This document shows positions 31,915 through 34,090 of a stretch of 34,090 bases of DNA, piece after piece. The stretch is from CAZLHO01 sp964559455. GTDB lineage: Bacteria > Krumholzibacteriota > Krumholzibacteriia > LZORAL124-64-63. The translations under genes were made by a program, and so were the position numbers. Each line of letters starts with the position of its first letter. Position 1 is the stretch's first letter. The stretch lies in contig CAZLHO010000031.1 in the NCBI GenBank assembly GCA_964559455.1, positions 1 through 34,090 on the forward strand. The letters run 5' to 3'. The notes below the pieces were generated by a model. That model did no database searches. It was given only the letters and a program-made list of their open reading frames with translations, and had not been told where the DNA came from.

Positions 31915-32580
31915 TCAGTCCTCCTGGCGGTCGAAGACCTCCCTGGTGGTCACCACGCCGCCCGACCTCGGATCGGGCCGCTGGGTCAAGATGGTCAACT
32001 GCTTGCCGTCCTCCGAGAGGCTGTACTCGCGGCTGATCGTCCCGCCGTTCGGATGCGCCGTCTCCACCAGGTACCGGCCGGCCTGCCAGCGTGCCTTCAT
32101 CTGGACCTTGCCCCGCGGCGTGTCGATCTCGTGGCTCTCGCCGTCGAGCTTCATCGAATGCGTGATCTCGTTGCTCTTGGTGACGGTCAGGGCGTCGGGG
32201 GCGACGCCCAGGATCATCACGCCCTGCCCCATGCCGCGGCCCGCGCCGCGAGGCCGGCCGGACGACGCCATGGCGCCGCCGCGGCCGCCGCGCCCGGCGC
32301 CGCGGCCCACGCCGGCGGGATTCATGCCGCCGCCCTGGCCGCCGCGGCCCATGCCGCCACGACCCCGGCCGACGGGGGCCGCTTCGCCGTCCCCGGGCGG
32401 GAGCGCCGCGGCGGGCATGTCGCTGAGCTCGGTGTTCAGCTGCCAGGAGCCCGCGAAATCCTGGGGCGTGGGCTCGTCGGCCAGCGCCGCCGGCGCGAGC
32501 AGGATCAGCAGGAGGGCGGCCGCCAGGGCCGGCGCGGCCGCGAATGTGCGCTTCTGGTTTCGGTTATCACGGGTCGTCAT
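31915..32580 (-). CDS. Secreted Gly/Arg-rich protein with lipocalin-like fold pattern
   Basis: This is a 221-residue exported protein of unknown function. The ATG at 32580 has GGAGGA seven bases upstream and starts a signal peptide (core 14-31, cleavage probably after ALA at 34). 'FAGSWQLNTELSD' (42-54) and the beta-rich C-terminal part (122-215) resemble small secreted barrel proteins in which a 'G.W.L' strand starts the domain. Inserted between them at 69-120 is a low-complexity stretch almost wholly Gly, Arg, Met, Pro, Ala and Ser. There are no cysteines. It is divergent from the ECF sigma gene and shares a matching promoter-like site with it, so it may be a member of that sigma factor's regulon. 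Confidence 0.8.
   Translation of the reverse strand: MTTRDNRNQKRTFAAAPALAAALLLILLAPAALADEPTPQDFAGSWQLNTELSDMPAAALPPGDGEAAPVGRGRGGMGRGGQGGGMNPAGVGRGAGRGGRGGAMASSGRPRGAGRGMGQGVMILGVAPDALTVTKSNEITHSMKLDGESHEIDTPRGKVQMKARWQAGRYLVETAHPNGGTISREYSLSEDGKQLTILTQRPDPRSGGVVTTREVFDRQED
32221..32376 (-). repeat. Low-complexity Gly/Arg-rich coding stretch
   Basis: This part of the secreted protein gene (residues 69-120) is built of short degenerate GGN/CGN codon runs encoding units such as GRGRGGMGRGGQGGG. Such tracts expand and contract easily by slippage, so length may vary between strains. Confidence 0.8.
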
Positions 32581-32642
32581 CGTCGCTTCCTCCGGTCGTG
32601 GGGCGGGGCCCCGGGTTTTCGTCTTCAGGGGCGTCACTCGCA

Positions 32643-32671
32643 AAGAGCCCCCGGACACGCCGGCGGTTACA
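32643..32671 (-). promoter_or_regulatory. ECF-type promoter candidate for the Gly/Arg-rich protein
   Basis: On the minus strand TGTAACC (32671-32665) is followed after 17 bases by CTCTT (32647-32643), about 63 bases before the ATG at 32580. TGTAAC resembles -35 elements of some ECF sigma factors (for example Bacillus SigX). The same two blocks at the same spacing face the sigma gene. Confidence 0.6.
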
Positions 32672-32704
32672 CCCGGACGGAAATTCTCTTTTTCGCGGAC
32701 GGTT

Positions 32705-32733
32705 TGTAACCCGGGCCGCGGCCGAAGCCTCTT
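32705..32733 (+). promoter_or_regulatory. ECF-type promoter candidate for the sigma operon
   Basis: TGTAACC (32705-32711), 17 bases, then CTCTT (32729-32733), about 118 bases before the GTG at 32852. It is the divergent twin of the site at 32643-32671. The 8-bp palindrome CTGTACAG (32734-32741) abuts it and could be an operator. Confidence 0.6.
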
Positions 32734-32837
32734 CTGTACAGGAACGGCGTCGCGAGAACCCACGCGGGGTTTGACGCCCGACGGCCGCCTGGGCCAGAAT
32801 CCCGGTGGAGAAGAGCCGGACGCAGTATCGCCAGCGT

Positions 32838-32843
32838 GGGGAG
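32838..32843 (+). promoter_or_regulatory. Ribosome binding site for the sigma factor GTG start
   Basis: GGGGAG lies eight bases before the GTG at 32852. No in-frame ATG exists near the conserved start of the sigma region 2 domain, so this site decides the start. Confidence 0.6.
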
Positions 32844-32851
32844 CCAGGATC

Positions 32852-33418
32852 GTGTTCGATCGCGCCGCCGACGGTGACCGCCAGGATGTCGAGGCCAGCC
32901 GGGCCGGGGACGAGGAGGCCTTCGCCCGTCTCGTCCGCCGTTACCAGGCCGGGATCGCCGTCCAGATGCGCCACTTCAGCCGCGATCCGCAGGTCCTGGA
33001 CGAGCTCACGGCCGAGGTCTTCGTCTCGGCCTACCGCGGGCTGCACGGCTTCAAGGGCGCCGCGCCCTTCGCGCACTGGCTGCGCCGCATCGCCACCCGC
33101 GTGGGCTACGGCTACTGGCGCCGCGAGGCCCGGGAACGGTCGCGCCGCGAGACCCTGGCCCAACTGGCGCTCGAACTGCCCCGGTCGAACGAAGCGGAGG
33201 ATCCCGGGGCGGCGGCTGAATTCCTGCACACGGCGCTGGCCCGACTGGCGCCGCAGGATCGACTGGTGCTGACGCTGCAGTATTTCGAGGACTGCGACAT
33301 GAAGGAGATCGCCGAGCGCACGGGCTGGAACGCCGGCCTGGTGAAGGTCCGGGCCTTCCGGGCCCGCAAGCGCCTGAAGAAGATCCTCGACGAGGCCGGA
33401 TTCGGAAGGAACGACTGA
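32852..33418 (+). CDS. ECF-type RNA polymerase sigma factor
   Basis: This 188-residue sigma-70 family protein contains only regions 2 and 4. Region 2 spans about 22-92 ('DEEAFARLVRRYQ', 'ELTAEVFVSAYRGLHGFKG', 'FAHWLRRIATR'). Region 4 spans about 125-178 with the helix-turn-helix 'MKEIAERTGWNAGLVKVRAF' (150-169). The open frame continues far upstream, but the extra part is antisense to another gene and unlike any sigma factor. It is followed by a one-base overlap (TGATG) with a small membrane protein and then a Spy-like gene, the usual setting of a membrane-stress sigma module. Autoregulation through the TGTAACC site at 32705 is likely. The specific ECF subgroup cannot be named. Confidence 0.93.
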   Translation: MFDRAADGDRQDVEASRAGDEEAFARLVRRYQAGIAVQMRHFSRDPQVLDELTAEVFVSAYRGLHGFKGAAPFAHWLRRIATRVGYGYWRREARERSRRETLAQLALELPRSNEAEDPGAAAEFLHTALARLAPQDRLVLTLQYFEDCDMKEIAERTGWNAGLVKVRAFRARKRLKKILDEAGFGRND

Positions 33419-33684
33419 TGAAGAAGAACGATTCCCTGGACCGCTTCGCCCGGCTGGCCGCCGTGGCCCGCCGCGAGGCCGCCCCCGCGGTCGACATCGA
33501 GCACCTGGTCAGGTCGCGCCTCCCCCGCGTCGGGCGCGCGACCGTCCACCGCCCCCTGCTCTGGTTCGCCGCGGCGTCGGCGGCCGCGGCCGTGGTCGCG
33601 GTGCTGATGGTGCTGCCCATGCTCAGCAGCATGAGCGACCCCTTCGCGTCGATGTTCCAAGCCATGAACACCCTGGTCCAGTAA
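33418..33684 (+). CDS. Small single-pass membrane protein, candidate anti-sigma factor
   Basis: This 88-residue protein has a charged cytoplasmic N-terminal part (1-45, 'DSLDRFARLAAVARRE'), one membrane helix (about 47-70) and a short periplasmic tail. It starts inside the sigma factor's stop codon, with GGAAGGA upstream, so the two are made together. Position, size and topology suit an anti-sigma factor, but no zinc-binding HxxxCxxC motif or other known anti-sigma domain is seen. The role is inferred from context. Confidence 0.7.
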   Translation: MKKNDSLDRFARLAAVARREAAPAVDIEHLVRSRLPRVGRATVHRPLLWFAAASAAAAVVAVLMVLPMLSSMSDPFASMFQAMNTLVQ

Positions 33685-33694
33685 GGAGAACCCG

Positions 33695-34090
33695 ATGGCC
33701 ACCGAATCGACTCCCGGGCGCGACCTCCAGCCCCCCCGCGGCACTCGGCTGCGCGCCACGCTGATCGGCGCCGCGATCCTGCTCTGCGGAGTGGTCATCG
33801 GCTCGGCCGTGACGACCGGCATCCTCTGGAAACCCCTCAGCCGGGACCTGCGCGAGCCGCCGGTGATCTCGGCCCGAGTGGCCGACCGGATCATCGAGCG
33901 TTACGACCTGCCTGGCGACATGCGGAGTTCCCTCGAGGAAATCCTCGAACGGCACCGCTACGACGTCGAGGCCGTACGCGACTCGCTGCGCCCCATGATG
34001 GACACCCTGCGCGTGCAGTTCCGGGAGGAGGTCGCCGAGCTGATGCCCGGCGAGCTGGCCGACCGCTGGCGGGCCGACTTCGACGAGGAC
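33695..34090 (+). CDS. Membrane-anchored Spy/CpxP-like protein (cut by window edge)
   Basis: The frame opens with ATG at 33695, preceded by AAGGAG (33683-33688), and runs without a stop for 132 codons to the window end. Residues about 19-41 form a membrane helix after a short basic lead. The periplasmic part is highly charged and helical: 'ARVADRIIERYDLPGDMR', then 'ILERHRYDVEAVRDSLRPMM', then 'REEVAELMPGELADRWRADF'. This pattern of a helix pair ending in a 'LxPxxxxRW' type turn resembles Spy/CpxP and heavy-metal sensor proteins, where LTxxQ motifs sit at the same places; an exact LTxxQ is not present. As third gene of the sigma operon it may sense envelope or metal stress. The C-terminus is unseen. 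Confidence 0.65.
   Translation, partial: MATESTPGRDLQPPRGTRLRATLIGAAILLCGVVIGSAVTTGILWKPLSRDLREPPVISARVADRIIERYDLPGDMRSSLEEILERHRYDVEAVRDSLRPMMDTLRVQFREEVAELMPGELADRWRADFDED

Noticed and set aside
31847..32851. Upstream extension of the sigma factor frame, giving 523 residues
   Set aside because: The added part is antisense to the secreted Gly/Arg-rich gene and covers the twin promoter sites; sigma region 2 begins right after the GTG at 32852.
1..34090. Mobile element, CRISPR array, tRNA or rRNA
   Set aside because: No transposase or integrase, no spaced direct repeats, no cloverleaf with a CCA-adjacent end and no rRNA-like stretch was recognised by eye; a covariance-model search was not possible here.

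Overview
The window is about 34 kb of very GC-rich, densely coded bacterial chromosome. I support 24 protein genes, two of them cut by the window ends. I see no rRNA, tRNA, CRISPR array, transposase or phage gene. The best lineage clue is a secreted beta-propeller protein (24596-27868) that ends in a 'PNPFNP...GVYYARL...KMTLVQ' tail, the FlgD-like / type A sorting-domain style common in the FCB group and in candidate phyla such as Eisenbacteria and Krumholzibacteriota. A Gram-negative envelope is clear from three RND efflux systems and several signal peptides. The phylum is an inference; no marker gene is present.

Layout. 1-7046: an RND permease cut by the left edge with its adaptor (minus strand), a secreted DTGSGG-repeat protein (minus), then a lipoprotein adaptor plus RND permease operon (plus). 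7125-9878: a secreted M16 zinc peptidase (minus) with a strong intrinsic terminator. 9992-17243: a five-gene minus-strand operon in which every junction overlaps; it encodes two molybdenum hydroxylases of the xanthine dehydrogenase family, one with split FAD and Fe-S subunits and one with a fused Fe-S/FAD subunit. 17463-20513: a lone RND permease whose stop codon shares a CTAG with the stop of the convergent gene. 20510-24547: a PEP synthase regulator coupled to a MATE transporter, then an MtfA-like peptidase coupled to an EamA/DMT transporter. 24596-27868: the beta-propeller surface protein. 28052-29461: a GH20 hexosaminidase homologue whose catalytic Asp-Glu pair reads Ala-Gln. 29545-30924: a membrane-anchored reductive-dehalogenase-like corrinoid/Fe-S protein. 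31057-31818: a TauE/SafE permease. 31915-34090: an ECF sigma locus with a divergently transcribed secreted Gly/Arg-rich protein, a small membrane protein and a Spy/CpxP-like partial protein.

How it fits together. Much of the window concerns the envelope: efflux, secreted proteins and envelope stress sensing. The two most notable signals are the GH20 homologue with an altered catalytic dyad in an otherwise well-kept fold, and a matching pair of divergent two-block sites (TGTAACC-N17-CTCTT) between the ECF sigma gene and the secreted Gly/Arg-rich protein, which suggests that the sigma factor controls both itself and that protein.
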